Below the pieces are notes generated by a model. The model saw only the letters and a list, made by a program, of their open reading frames with translations. It was not told the DNA's origin and made no database searches. From Nitrospiraceae bacterium (lineage in GTDB: Bacteria > Nitrospirota > Thermodesulfovibrionia > Thermodesulfovibrionales > Dissulfurispiraceae), in the NCBI GenBank assembly GCA_003170655.1, contig PMYY01000148.1, forward strand, positions 174 through 7,010: a stretch of DNA of 6,837 nucleotides, read 5' to 3'. Shown piece after piece: positions 1 through 6,029 of this stretch (its first letter is position 1; each line of letters opens with the position of its first letter). Made by a program: the position numbers and the translations under genes.

Positions 1-1181
1 GCCCGTATACTCTCTTTGAGGCCGACATCCACGCCATCTCGGAAAGGGAAAAAGGCGTCTGAAACCATCGTTGCGCCGATAAGACCGCCCTTATTACGTT
101 TCGTCGCTTCGTCGATCTCCCTCAAGGCAGTAGAGTCCCTCTTTCTCTGGGCTGCTTCCAGTTCGAATGTCTTGTAAGGTATACCAAACTTTTTAAAGCA
201 GAGGGCGTCTGCATATTTCGTGTAGGCTTTAAAGACGGCAATCTCCGCTACGCCAACGCGGTCCTGTTCGCCCGTACCTATGCCGACGGTTACTCCATCT
301 TTAACATAGATCACTGAGTTTGAAGTGATGCCCTGTTCCACATTCCAGCCGAAGAGCATGTCGTCGAACTCTGCTTCGGTGGGTTGACGCGAGATTGCGT
401 ATTCCATCCCTTTGTAAACTGTCTTGGCGGGCAGGAAATCGTCCTTTGTCCTCATGCGGTTCACCGGAGATTGTTGTACGATGATGCCGCCGTCAATCAG
501 CGACTTGAAATCTACGAATCTCGTGGACCGGTATTTCTCAAGGTTGCTGATCGCATCGATGCGAACGATGCGGAGGTTTTTTCTTTTGGAGAGGATCTCG
601 AAGACGCCTGCCTCGTAATCCGGTGCCCCTACGACTTCAAGATAATTCGCATTCACCATCTCTGCAGTAGCCTTATCCATGGGCCGGTTCACGACAAGGC
701 AACCTCCAAATGCTGCTATGCGGTCCGCCATGTTTGCCTTGTCATAAGCTTCAGCCACGTTCTTCCCATGAGCTACGCCGCTCGGGTTGTTATGTTTCAT
801 GATGGCAGCTGCCGGACTGTCGCCTAGAAATTTTAGAATGTTCAAGGCATTGTCGAGGTCAGTAAGATTGGTCTTGCCGGGATGCTTGCCTGCCTGGAGC
901 ATGTCCTCTTCGTCAATGCGGCTAACGAGGCCATTACCGGGTTCGATATATTTGCAGGCGCCAAGTGAAAGATTCCCGGTGATAAGTTCGTAGAGGGCAG
1001 CCTGCTGGTCAGGGTTCTCTCCGTAACGCAGGCCTTTCTCGATTAGTTCGCCCGTTTTTTCATCGGCAATCTTCCAGGTTCGCTTACGGTACACTAGGGT
1101 CATATCGCCGAAGCCGACGGATATCTGTTCAGGAAAGTCATCGTCCATAATGGTTTTATACATCTTTTTCAAATCGGCCAT
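1..1181 (-). CDS. purH: Stand-alone AICAR formyltransferase (PurH C-terminal domain type), 3' end outside window
   Basis: The gene encodes phosphoribosylaminoimidazolecarboxamide formyltransferase, which transfers a formyl group from 10-formyl-tetrahydrofolate to AICAR in the penultimate step of cytosolic IMP synthesis. My translation of the minus strand gives 393 uninterrupted codons. They include RYGENPDQQ (residues 52-60), the active-site motif KHNNPSGVA with the Lys129-His130 pair, and SDAFFPFRDGVD (374-385), all hallmarks of the PurH transformylase domain. The protein starts directly with this domain. The roughly 200-residue IMP cyclohydrolase domain that precedes it in the usual 510-530 residue bifunctional PurH is absent, so this is the alternate single-function form and cyclohydrolase must be encoded elsewhere. 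The start at 1181 is supported by GGAGG four bases upstream and by a promoter just beyond. Ser replaces the common Cys in KHxNPCG. Some tens of C-terminal residues are probably missing beyond base 1. The function is secure; the purH symbol is loose for a protein lacking half of PurH. Confidence 0.93.
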   Translation of the reverse strand, partial: MADLKKMYKTIMDDDFPEQISVGFGDMTLVYRKRTWKIADEKTGELIEKGLRYGENPDQQAALYELITGNLSLGACKYIEPGNGLVSRIDEEDMLQAGKHPGKTNLTDLDNALNILKFLGDSPAAAIMKHNNPSGVAHGKNVAEAYDKANMADRIAAFGGCLVVNRPMDKATAEMVNANYLEVVGAPDYEAGVFEILSKRKNLRIVRIDAISNLEKYRSTRFVDFKSLIDGGIIVQQSPVNRMRTKDDFLPAKTVYKGMEYAISRQPTEAEFDDMLFGWNVEQGITSNSVIYVKDGVTVGIGTGEQDRVGVAEIAVFKAYTKYADALCFKKFGIPYKTFELEAAQRKRDSTALREIDEATKRNKGGLIGATMVSDAFFPFRDGVDVGLKESIR

Positions 1182-1184
1182 GGT

Positions 1185-1190
1185 TCCTCC
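1185..1190 (-). promoter_or_regulatory. Shine-Dalgarno sequence of the AICAR formyltransferase gene
   Basis: On the minus strand GGAGGA lies three to four bases before the ATG at 1181. It fixes the start and so supports the view that the protein has no N-terminal cyclohydrolase domain. Confidence 0.8.
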
Positions 1191-1207
1191 GTAACGTATC
1201 GTTTGCT

Positions 1208-1236
1208 ATAATAATAGTATAGATTAGCACAGTCAA
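1208..1236 (-). promoter_or_regulatory. Sigma-70-type promoter for the AICAR formyltransferase gene
   Basis: Read on the minus strand, TTGACT (1236-1231) and TATTAT (1213-1208) are separated by exactly 17 bases. Each hexamer differs from consensus at one position. Transcription would start near 1201, leaving a leader of about 20 bases that carries the Shine-Dalgarno sequence. This is the best promoter match in the window. There is no room in this leader for a riboswitch. Confidence 0.7.
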
Positions 1237-1321
1237 GCATCCCACTGACCGCTACAATCCTTTAAGCTGTACTGGATTCCATGCGAAGTAAGGGTCTTAT
1301 CAGGTCACGAAGGATATTCCA

Positions 1322-1339
1322 ATGGGACATTAGTCCCAT
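1322..1339. repeat. Perfect 7-bp inverted repeat, possible operator
   Basis: ATGGGAC and GTCCCAT flank a four-base spacer ATTA. The site lies in the divergent intergenic region, about 140 bases upstream of the minus-strand start and 113 bases upstream of the plus-strand start. The short spacer and lack of a T-run suggest a dimeric regulator's site more than a terminator. I do not recognise the motif as belonging to a known regulator. A perfect 7+7 repeat can occur by chance, so the regulatory reading is inference. Confidence 0.35.
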
Positions 1340-1417
1340 AGCCAGCGCTTCTGAGACTCCAGATTACTATTGTTCTCCGAAAATAACCGTTCCAGGGGGC
1401 AAGAGAGACGTAAGCGC

Positions 1418-1447
1418 TTGACCCTTTCTTCCACTGCACAATAAAAT
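1418..1447 (+). promoter_or_regulatory. Candidate promoter directly abutting the Fe-S protein start
   Basis: TTGACC (1418-1423) and TAAAAT (1442-1447) are 18 bases apart. The expected transcription start, six or seven bases past the -10 element, falls on or next to the A of the ATG at 1453. No Shine-Dalgarno sequence lies before that ATG, which fits a leaderless mRNA. An alternative is that the real promoter lies further upstream in 1237-1417 and translation simply starts weakly. Confidence 0.4.
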
Positions 1448-1452
1448 AAAAG

Positions 1453-2283
1453 ATGTGCGAATTCTGTACCAAGCACGGAGACGGTAAGGTCTGGTACAAA
1501 AATGCCGCCAATTACGCCAACGATCTCCTCTCAGATATAAAGCGTCGGAAGTTCATTGAAGATTTCCACCTTACGACTATGGGGGAAGGTTTCAGGACCC
1601 TCGGGCGTCTGGAAACTCTTTTCATGAAGAAGGGGCGCCTGCCAGCCGGCGTAATTCGCGCATTGGAGGAAAAGGCCAAGGCTGAGCATTTCGGACAGGT
1701 GCTTCCCATTGAAGAGATAAGGGAAATTGTACTAAAAGCGGAGAGTGTTGTCAGAATGCCGTGCGCCTGCCGTTGGACAATGACGAAAAAGGAAGAGAGA
1801 TGCTGTTATGCAATGAGCTACAGTCCCGACCCATGGTATAAAGGGTTTGACATGAGCTATTTCGGAAAATCGTCCGACGAAGGACTCGAAGCAGTCCGGA
1901 GCGAAGAAGCAATAGAGCAAATGGCAGTTCTGGAAGAACATGGAGCTATCCATTCAATATGGACGATGATGACGCCGTTTATCGGGGCGATCTGCAATTG
2001 CACTGCTAAAGACTGCATCGCTATGAGAACACGTTCTGGCATTGGCGCGCACACTATTGCAAGGGCTGAGTACGTTGCCACGGTCGATCGAGAGCTTTGT
2101 ATAGGATGCGGACTCTGCGCCGAGCACTGTCAGTTTGATGCTATTGAAGGTGACATGCAAGAGGGCGTGAGGATAGCTGTCATCGATCCGGAGAGATGTT
2201 ACGGATGCGGTTTGTGCCGCAAAACATGTGCTTCGGAGGCAATTTCTCTGGCACGTAGGCAATCCGGTCATGTTCACCCTTAA
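1453..2283 (+). CDS. Cysteine-rich dicluster 4Fe-4S ferredoxin-like protein
   Basis: This 276-residue protein ends in a bacterial-type two-cluster ferredoxin domain: CIGCGLCAEHC at 216-226 and CYGCGLCRKTC at 249-259, each able to hold one 4Fe-4S cluster. The second lacks the usual proline after its last cysteine (CA, not CP). Ahead of this are further cysteines in conserved-looking groups: Cys2 and Cys5 (MCEFC), Cys104/Cys106 (PCACR), Cys117/Cys118, and Cys181/Cys183/Cys188 (CNCTAKDC). They may bind another cluster or metal. I see no signal peptide or membrane segment, so a cytosolic electron carrier or redox protein is likely. I recall proteins of this build, starting MCEFC.KHG, from anaerobic Desulfobacterota, but no function is established to my knowledge. 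ATG at 1453 is chosen because a stop codon lies in frame at 1447-1449 and because MCEFC looks like the family's N-terminus. No Shine-Dalgarno sequence precedes it. The gene overlaps the HIT gene downstream by 14 bases. Confidence 0.88.
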   Translation: MCEFCTKHGDGKVWYKNAANYANDLLSDIKRRKFIEDFHLTTMGEGFRTLGRLETLFMKKGRLPAGVIRALEEKAKAEHFGQVLPIEEIREIVLKAESVVRMPCACRWTMTKKEERCCYAMSYSPDPWYKGFDMSYFGKSSDEGLEAVRSEEAIEQMAVLEEHGAIHSIWTMMTPFIGAICNCTAKDCIAMRTRSGIGAHTIARAEYVATVDRELCIGCGLCAEHCQFDAIEGDMQEGVRIAVIDPERCYGCGLCRKTCASEAISLARRQSGHVHP

Positions 2284-2683
2284 CGAGAGATTAAAGGCCG
2301 ACACTATTGAAGTGGGCTGCCTGGAATTGTCGCTGCTCCTGCTGATGAACGACCGTTCACTGCCGTGGCTTATCCTCGTGCCTGAACGGGAAGGAATAAA
2401 CGAGATCGATGAATTGTCGACGGCTGAGCGTTCTGTGCTCATCGAAGAGATATCATGCGTATCCGGTGTGATTCGCGAGCTCTATCATCCCGTAAAGATC
2501 AATGTCGGGGCACTCGGAAACCTTGTTTCGCAACTGCATGTCCATGTAATCGGAAGATTCCCAAAAGACCGTGCCTGGCCTGGTCCGATATGGGGTACAG
2601 GCCCTATAGTTGCCTATGGCACTGACGAACTGAATGAAGTTTCCGCAAAGATCCGAGCATCTCTTAAAGGGTGGTTGAAATGA
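2270..2683 (+). CDS. HIT-family hydrolase or nucleotidyl-binding protein
   Basis: This 137-residue protein has the histidine-triad fold signature near its C-terminus: N78-VGALGN, then Q88-L-H90-V-H92-V, followed by RFPKDRAWPGPIWG (96-109). HIT proteins hydrolyse or transfer nucleotides from phosphate-linked compounds such as dinucleoside polyphosphates, using the central histidine (here His90) as nucleophile. The first triad histidine is Gln88. As I recall, this is normal for the proteobacterial subgroup with PQLHVHVIARF, so it should not be read as an inactivating change. The N-terminal segment with NDRSLPWLILVPE (27-39) also fits that subgroup. A GTG at 2228 would add 14 residues that look unlike the family, so ATG 2270 is preferred; a weak TAGG lies about ten bases upstream. 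The gene starts inside the end of the Fe-S gene, and its TGA overlaps the next ATG, so translation is probably coupled on both sides. The substrate is unknown. Confidence 0.92.
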   Translation: MFTLNERLKADTIEVGCLELSLLLLMNDRSLPWLILVPEREGINEIDELSTAERSVLIEEISCVSGVIRELYHPVKINVGALGNLVSQLHVHVIGRFPKDRAWPGPIWGTGPIVAYGTDELNEVSAKIRASLKGWLK

Positions 2684-3004
2684 AATTTTCACGGAATGTT
2701 TCAAATACATTCTTTCTCTGCATGATGATCGTTCTGACTGCTTCATTTGTCCATGCCCAGTCCGAATGCTCTAGACGAAAGAATCGCGGTAATCGAAAAA
2801 AAGATAGAGGGCGGTGCGGTCCGGGGAGACCTTTCCAAGAGAGAATATTCGAGGCTGAGACCCCAGCTGGCTGTTGTGAAATATAAAAGTGCAAAGATGG
2901 AGAAAGATGGCGTTACGGAACAGGCTTACATGGACCTGGAGCATTATCTCCGGGGACTCTAAAAAGATATCGACAGGCGGCTCAACAGCTTTCACCGAAG
3001 GTGA
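2680..3004 (+). pseudogene. Broken gene for a small exported helical protein (frameshift plus internal stop)
   Basis: ATG at 2680 overlaps the HIT stop as ATGA, with AAAGGG about ten bases upstream. It opens a clear signal peptide, MKFSRNVSNTFFLCMMIVLT then ASFVHA, with a likely cleavage after VHA. From about base 2760 the first frame turns into Arg/Cys-rich text unlike a protein, whereas the next frame gives a sensible helical sequence: LDERIAVIEKKIEGG, GDLSKREYSRL, EKDGVTEQAYMDLEHYL. That frame meets TAA at 2960-2962, then continues as KDIDRRLNSFHRR to TGA at 3002-3004. Dropping one base near 2761 joins signal peptide and mature part. Changing TAA to TCA would restore an LSKDI ending, which I recall from small periplasmic proteins with the pattern RI..G...G.LT..E...L. 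The intact product would be about 107 residues and periplasmic, of unknown role. Two lesions favour a pseudogene. Sequencing error or programmed recoding are alternatives. Confidence 0.68.
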
Positions 3005-3025
3005 ATCCACGGATATCCCCAATAG

Positions 3026-4879
3026 ATGATACAGATCGGCAATTTAACCAAGGCTTACGGCAGGCAGGTCATATTCGACGAGGTCAGTTTTACTGTCAAT
3101 CCGAGAGAACGCATCGGGCTCGTAGGAAGGAACGGACATGGCAAGACGACGCTGTTCAGGATGATCACAGGACAGGAGCATCCCGACTCCGGCACTATCA
3201 CCATTCCGAACAATTATATCGTGGGATACCTTTCGCAGCATTTGTCGTTTTCATCTGACACAGTCCTCAAAGAAGGCAGCCTGAGCCTTAAGAATGACGA
3301 GGATGGCAAGGATGAGTCATATAGGGTAAAGGCTGTTCTTCAGGGCCTCGGCTTTACAGAAGAAGATTTTGACCGCCATCCCACGGATCTTTCGGGCGGA
3401 TTCCAGGTGAGGCTGACTCTGGCAAAGGTGCTGCTGGGCGAACCGGACCTTCTTCTGCTCGATGAACCCACCAACTATCTCGATATTCTTTCCATCCGCT
3501 GGCTGCGCGAGTTCCTCCGAAACTGGAAACACGAGCTGATCATGATCACCCATGACCGTGACTTTATGGACAGCGTGACTACCCATACTCTGGGCATACA
3601 CCGCTGCAAGGTCAGGAAGATACCGGGATCGACAGAAAAATTGTACAGCCAGTTGTTGATGGAAGAAGAAATGTACGAGCGGACGCGGATGAACGACGAA
3701 AAAAAACGGGCCGATATTGAGAAGTTCATTAACCGTTTCAGGGCTCAGGCGACTAAGGCCAGTGCAGTCCAGTCAAAGATCAAGGCGCTGGGGAAAAGGG
3801 AAAGACTGGAGCAGCTTAATGATGCAAAGACCCTCGATTTTTCTTTCCCATATGAGTCTTTTGAGGGTAAATGGCTGATGACCGCTCACAATATTTCTTT
3901 TTCGTATTCGGATAATGGAAAGCCTCTCATTGACCGGCTGAGCTTTTCAGTCGGGCGAAATGACCGCATCGGCATTGTCGGCAAGAATGGGAAGGGAAAA
4001 ACTACGCTTATTAGCCTTCTCGCCGGAGAGTTGCAGGCCCAGGCGGGAGAGATCGTCCATAATCAGAAGACGAAGGCCGCCTATTTTGGCCAGACCAATA
4101 TCGAACGGCTTGACCCGGGAAAGACGGTTGAAGAGGAAATACTAGATGTTCATCCGGATTACAACCGGAGGGTCGCCCGTACTATTTGCGGAATTATGAT
4201 GTTCGAAGGCGACGACGCCTTAAAAAAGATAAATATACTGTCGGGAGGGGAGAAGAGCAGGGTGCTGCTCGGAAAGCTCCTCGTCAGTCCTTCGAACCTT
4301 CTTCTCCTGGATGAACCGACAAATCATCTTGACATGGAGTCGGTCGACTCTTTGATTGAAGCCCTTGATGCATATGAAGGGGCTGTAATCATTGTCACCC
4401 ATAGCGAGATGATACTCAAAAGTCTGGTCAACAGGCTTATAGTATTCGATGACGGCAAGGTGACCATCTTTGAAGGTAGCTACGAAGATTTCCTGCTCAG
4501 GGTGGGCTGGAAAAGTGAGGAACCTGTGAACGGACACCAAACGGACTACGGAGAACGAAACAGGGGTGGCGACCGGAAGGAAGTGCGGCGAATTAAGGCG
4601 GAACTTGTCAATGAGCGCTCGAAGGCACTTGGAGGTCTTCAGCGCCGGATTCAAGAAGTCGAAGAGGCCATCATAAGGCTTGAGCACGGGGTCGAGCGTG
4701 ATACGTCCGAACTTCTCAGGGCTTCTGAAAAGAACGAGTGGCAATCGATTTCATCACTTTCAAAAGCTATCCATGATGCCAAGCAGGAGATTGAACGGCT
4801 TTTCGGGGAACTTGAAGAACTGACCGATGAACATTCGGATCGGTCGAGGGAGTTCGAAGAACGGTTGGCCGGACTTTGA
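3026..4879 (+). CDS. ABC-F family ATPase (Uup/EttA-like ribosome-associated)
   Basis: This 617-residue soluble protein has two ABC ATPase domains and no membrane segments. The first has Walker A GRNGHGKT (34-41), signature LSGGF (122-126), Walker B with DEPTNYLD (146-153) and His176 as switch histidine. The second has Walker A GKNGKGKT (319-326), signature LSGGE (405-409) and DEPTNHLD (429-436). Between them, roughly residues 205-285, lies a charged helical linker that in ABC-F proteins reaches the P-site tRNA. After about residue 500 comes a charged, probably coiled-coil C-terminal extension like that of Uup. ABC-F proteins bind the ribosomal E site and relieve stalls, and some give antibiotic resistance; which applies here cannot be told from sequence. 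LSGGF in place of LSGGQ/E seems normal for this subgroup. ATG 3026 gives the usual MIQI.NL.K.YG start, although the Shine-Dalgarno is weak. It begins 21 bases after the broken exported-protein gene and was probably cotranscribed with it. Confidence 0.95.
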   Translation: MIQIGNLTKAYGRQVIFDEVSFTVNPRERIGLVGRNGHGKTTLFRMITGQEHPDSGTITIPNNYIVGYLSQHLSFSSDTVLKEGSLSLKNDEDGKDESYRVKAVLQGLGFTEEDFDRHPTDLSGGFQVRLTLAKVLLGEPDLLLLDEPTNYLDILSIRWLREFLRNWKHELIMITHDRDFMDSVTTHTLGIHRCKVRKIPGSTEKLYSQLLMEEEMYERTRMNDEKKRADIEKFINRFRAQATKASAVQSKIKALGKRERLEQLNDAKTLDFSFPYESFEGKWLMTAHNISFSYSDNGKPLIDRLSFSVGRNDRIGIVGKNGKGKTTLISLLAGELQAQAGEIVHNQKTKAAYFGQTNIERLDPGKTVEEEILDVHPDYNRRVARTICGIMMFEGDDALKKINILSGGEKSRVLLGKLLVSPSNLLLLDEPTNHLDMESVDSLIEALDAYEGAVIIVTHSEMILKSLVNRLIVFDDGKVTIFEGSYEDFLLRVGWKSEEPVNGHQTDYGERNRGGDRKEVRRIKAELVNERSKALGGLQRRIQEVEEAIIRLEHGVERDTSELLRASEKNEWQSISSLSKAIHDAKQEIERLFGELEELTDEHSDRSREFEERLAGL

Positions 4880-4922
4880 GTCTTTTGTCGGTATATGCCC
4901 TACATGGTTCTGTACTCTTTCT

Positions 4923-4948
4923 TACAATAAAATCAGCCTCAGACTGAT
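4923..4948 (+). promoter_or_regulatory. Possible -10 element and small inverted repeat ahead of the 82-residue gene
   Basis: TACAAT at 4923-4928 resembles a -10 box, but no good -35 hexamer lies 16-18 bases upstream. It is followed by ATCAG (4932-4936) and CTGAT (4944-4948), a 5-bp inverted repeat with a seven-base loop and no T-run, so it is not a convincing terminator for the ABC-F gene. The 4880-5008 gap holds nothing else I can interpret. Confidence 0.2.
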
Positions 4949-4995
4949 ACCCATTTAATGCCGCCTGACTGTATATTCAAAGTGTCACCAATGAC

Positions 4996-5003
4996 AAAGG
5001 AGG
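4996..5003 (+). promoter_or_regulatory. Strong Shine-Dalgarno that decides the start of the 82-residue gene
   Basis: AAAGGAGG ends five bases before ATG 5009. Longer in-frame starts at 4958 and 4991 lie upstream of or overlap it and have no ribosome-binding site of their own, so they are rejected. Confidence 0.8.
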
Positions 5004-5008
5004 ATGTT

Positions 5009-5257
5009 ATGAATATGAAGACACTTGCTGAGGCGATAATTCTTCAAGCAGCCGACGATTTTCTGGATGAAAACCGGAGTGAAGGGGATGTTGCATTTTT
5101 CAGTGGCGAGGGATTCAGGATATGCTCCGAGATGGCTGGAATGAACCATACTGAAAAATGTGAATTTCTTGACCTAGTCGGAAAATGTGCGCCTGTTTCG
5201 TCTCCCGAAGTGAAAAGGGTTGCGGCTGTGGGCAGCATGGTATCTCTGCACGTTTAG
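5009..5257 (+). CDS. Small protein of unknown function, 82 residues
   Basis: I do not recognise this gene with confidence. The product MNMKTLAEAI... is acidic in its first half and probably helical, with three cysteines (39, 51 and 60). It has no signal peptide, membrane segment or metal-binding cysteine spacing. The stretch AIILQAADDFL followed by FFSGEGFRICSEMAGM recalls small phage and genomic-island proteins with an AI..QA..D....FF.S..F...C...G pattern, but this is a weak resemblance. It is considered real because of its strong Shine-Dalgarno sequence, because it fills the gap between two well-supported genes and because a terminator-like element follows. It stands alone, 129 bases after the ABC-F gene and 110 bases before the HPF-like gene, and may be its own transcription unit. 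ATG 5015 is a possible alternative start with looser spacing. Confidence 0.68.
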   Translation: MNMKTLAEAIILQAADDFLDENRSEGDVAFFSGEGFRICSEMAGMNHTEKCEFLDLVGKCAPVSSPEVKRVAAVGSMVSLHV

Positions 5258-5272
5258 TAGAGAGCTTATTTT

Positions 5273-5300
5273 CCTTGATCCCTTTATCAGGCGTTTTTTT
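5273..5300 (+). terminator. Weak intrinsic terminator after the 82-residue gene
   Basis: CCTTGAT (5273-5279) pairs with ATCAGG (5286-5291) with one bulged T and a six-base loop CCCTTT. Seven T residues follow at 5294-5300. The stem is short, so termination may be partial and some transcripts could continue into the HPF-like gene. Confidence 0.45.
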
Positions 5301-5353
5301 GCGCAATTCTTTCTCTGGTAGTGCTTTGACTAATAAATGATTCAGATACAGCG

Positions 5354-5360
5354 AAAGGAG
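5354..5360 (+). promoter_or_regulatory. Shine-Dalgarno sequence of the HPF-cold-shock gene
   Basis: AAAGGAG ends seven bases before ATG 5368, a good spacing that supports this start. A TTGACT at 5326-5331 could be a -35 box, but no convincing -10 follows at the right distance. Confidence 0.75.
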
Positions 5361-5367
5361 TAACTCA

Positions 5368-5916
5368 ATGGAGATTCCTTTGCAGATTACAACGAGAAAT
5401 ATCGAACTGAGCGAGCCCATCAAAGATGATTTGAAGAGACGTGCCGAGAAACTCGATACCTTTTTTCCCCGCATCACGCGTTGCCGTATCACCGTGGAAG
5501 TCCCTCACAGGTATAAAAAGCAGGAGTTGAATGCAGTTGAGTACAATATCAACATCGATATAACGGTCCCCGGCAAGGAGATTGTTATAAAGAACAGACC
5601 TAGTAAAGATCTCGATATCGCAATCAGAGAGGCTTTTGATGCGGCCCGGCGCAAGCTTGAGGATTATGCGACGAAACTGCGGGGCGATGTGAAGTATCAT
5701 GAGGAGCCGCCGCATGGTGTCGTGACTTCAATATTTCCGGATGAGGGGTACGGCTTTCTCTCAGCGACTGAAGACGGACATGAAATCTATTTCCACGAAA
5801 ACAGTGTCTTGGACAAGAATTTCAGGCATCTGAAGGCTGGCTCTCTTGTCCGTTATAAAGAAGAGATGGGAGAAAAAGGACCGCAGGCTAGCACTGTTGT
5901 GATTGAAACGCCATAA
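5368..5916 (+). CDS. Ribosome hibernation factor (HPF/RaiA) domain fused to a cold-shock domain
   Basis: The 182-residue protein has two parts. Residues 1 to about 108 form a RaiA/HPF domain: a starting strand with PLQITTRNIELSEPIKDDLK, then RRAEKLDTFFPRI, and a helix DLDIAIREAFDAARRKLEDY. Such domains sit in the 30S decoding channel and silence resting ribosomes. After a short EEPPHG linker, residues 116-180 form an S1-like cold-shock domain with EGYGFL (126-131) in place of RNP1 KGFGFI and IYFH (140-143) as RNP2, expected to bind single-stranded RNA. Long HPF proteins normally carry a different C-terminal dimerisation domain, absent here. I recall HPF-cold-shock fusions in annotated proteobacterial genomes, so the architecture is not new, but its action on ribosomes is poorly known to me. 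It is cytosolic and probably expressed in stress or stationary phase. It appears monocistronic, with a terminator-like element before it and a hairpin after it. Confidence 0.93.
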   Translation: MEIPLQITTRNIELSEPIKDDLKRRAEKLDTFFPRITRCRITVEVPHRYKKQELNAVEYNINIDITVPGKEIVIKNRPSKDLDIAIREAFDAARRKLEDYATKLRGDVKYHEEPPHGVVTSIFPDEGYGFLSATEDGHEIYFHENSVLDKNFRHLKAGSLVRYKEEMGEKGPQASTVVIETP

Positions 5917-5926
5917 TTATCGTTCC

Positions 5927-5959
5927 CATTAATTCGAAGATGAAATCTTCGGATTAGTG
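5927..5959 (+). terminator. Fifteen-base-pair hairpin between convergent genes, without a T-run
   Basis: Bases 5927-5941 pair with 5945-5959 around a GAA loop for 15 uninterrupted pairs, two of them G-U in the plus-strand RNA. In the minus-strand RNA those two would be A-C mismatches, so the structure suits the HPF-cold-shock transcript. It begins 10 bases after that gene's stop. AAAACGGG follows, not a T-run, so it is not a textbook intrinsic terminator and may instead protect the mRNA 3' end. The remaining 70 bases up to 6029 show nothing clear. Confidence 0.45.
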
Positions 5960-6029
5960 AAAACGGGCATACCTGTGGGTTGAGAAACCTCGATTTTGGA
6001 TGTAGAACGAGAAGTTTTTGTTGGAGCGC

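Noticed and set aside
786..800. Ser in place of Cys in the transformylase KHxNPCG motif, suspected inactivation
   Set aside because: The catalytic Lys-His pair is present and the rest of the domain is intact; Ser at this place is probably tolerated.
384..827. A 147-codon open frame on the plus strand within the AICAR transformylase gene
   Set aside because: The minus strand here encodes conserved transformylase sequence, including KHNNPSG; the plus frame is a shadow.
1954..2442. A 162-codon minus-strand frame across the Fe-S and HIT genes
   Set aside because: It is Ser/Arg-rich, has no recognisable domain, and spans two real plus-strand genes.
2531..2545. Missing first histidine of the HIT triad (Gln88), suspected loss of function
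   Set aside because: As recalled, Q-L-H-V-H is usual in this HIT subgroup and the nucleophilic histidine is present.
2671..2886. A 71-codon frame continuing from the signal peptide as an Arg/Cys-rich protein
   Set aside because: After about base 2760 the composition is that of an out-of-frame reading, and the neighbouring frame holds the sensible mature sequence.
4220..4744. A 174-codon open frame on the minus strand within the ABC-F gene
   Set aside because: It lies wholly opposite a well-supported ABC-F gene with intact motifs and encodes nothing recognisable.
5326..5354. TTGACT as the -35 box of a promoter for the HPF-cold-shock gene
   Set aside because: No hexamer resembling TATAAT lies 16-18 bases downstream, so the promoter is not supported.
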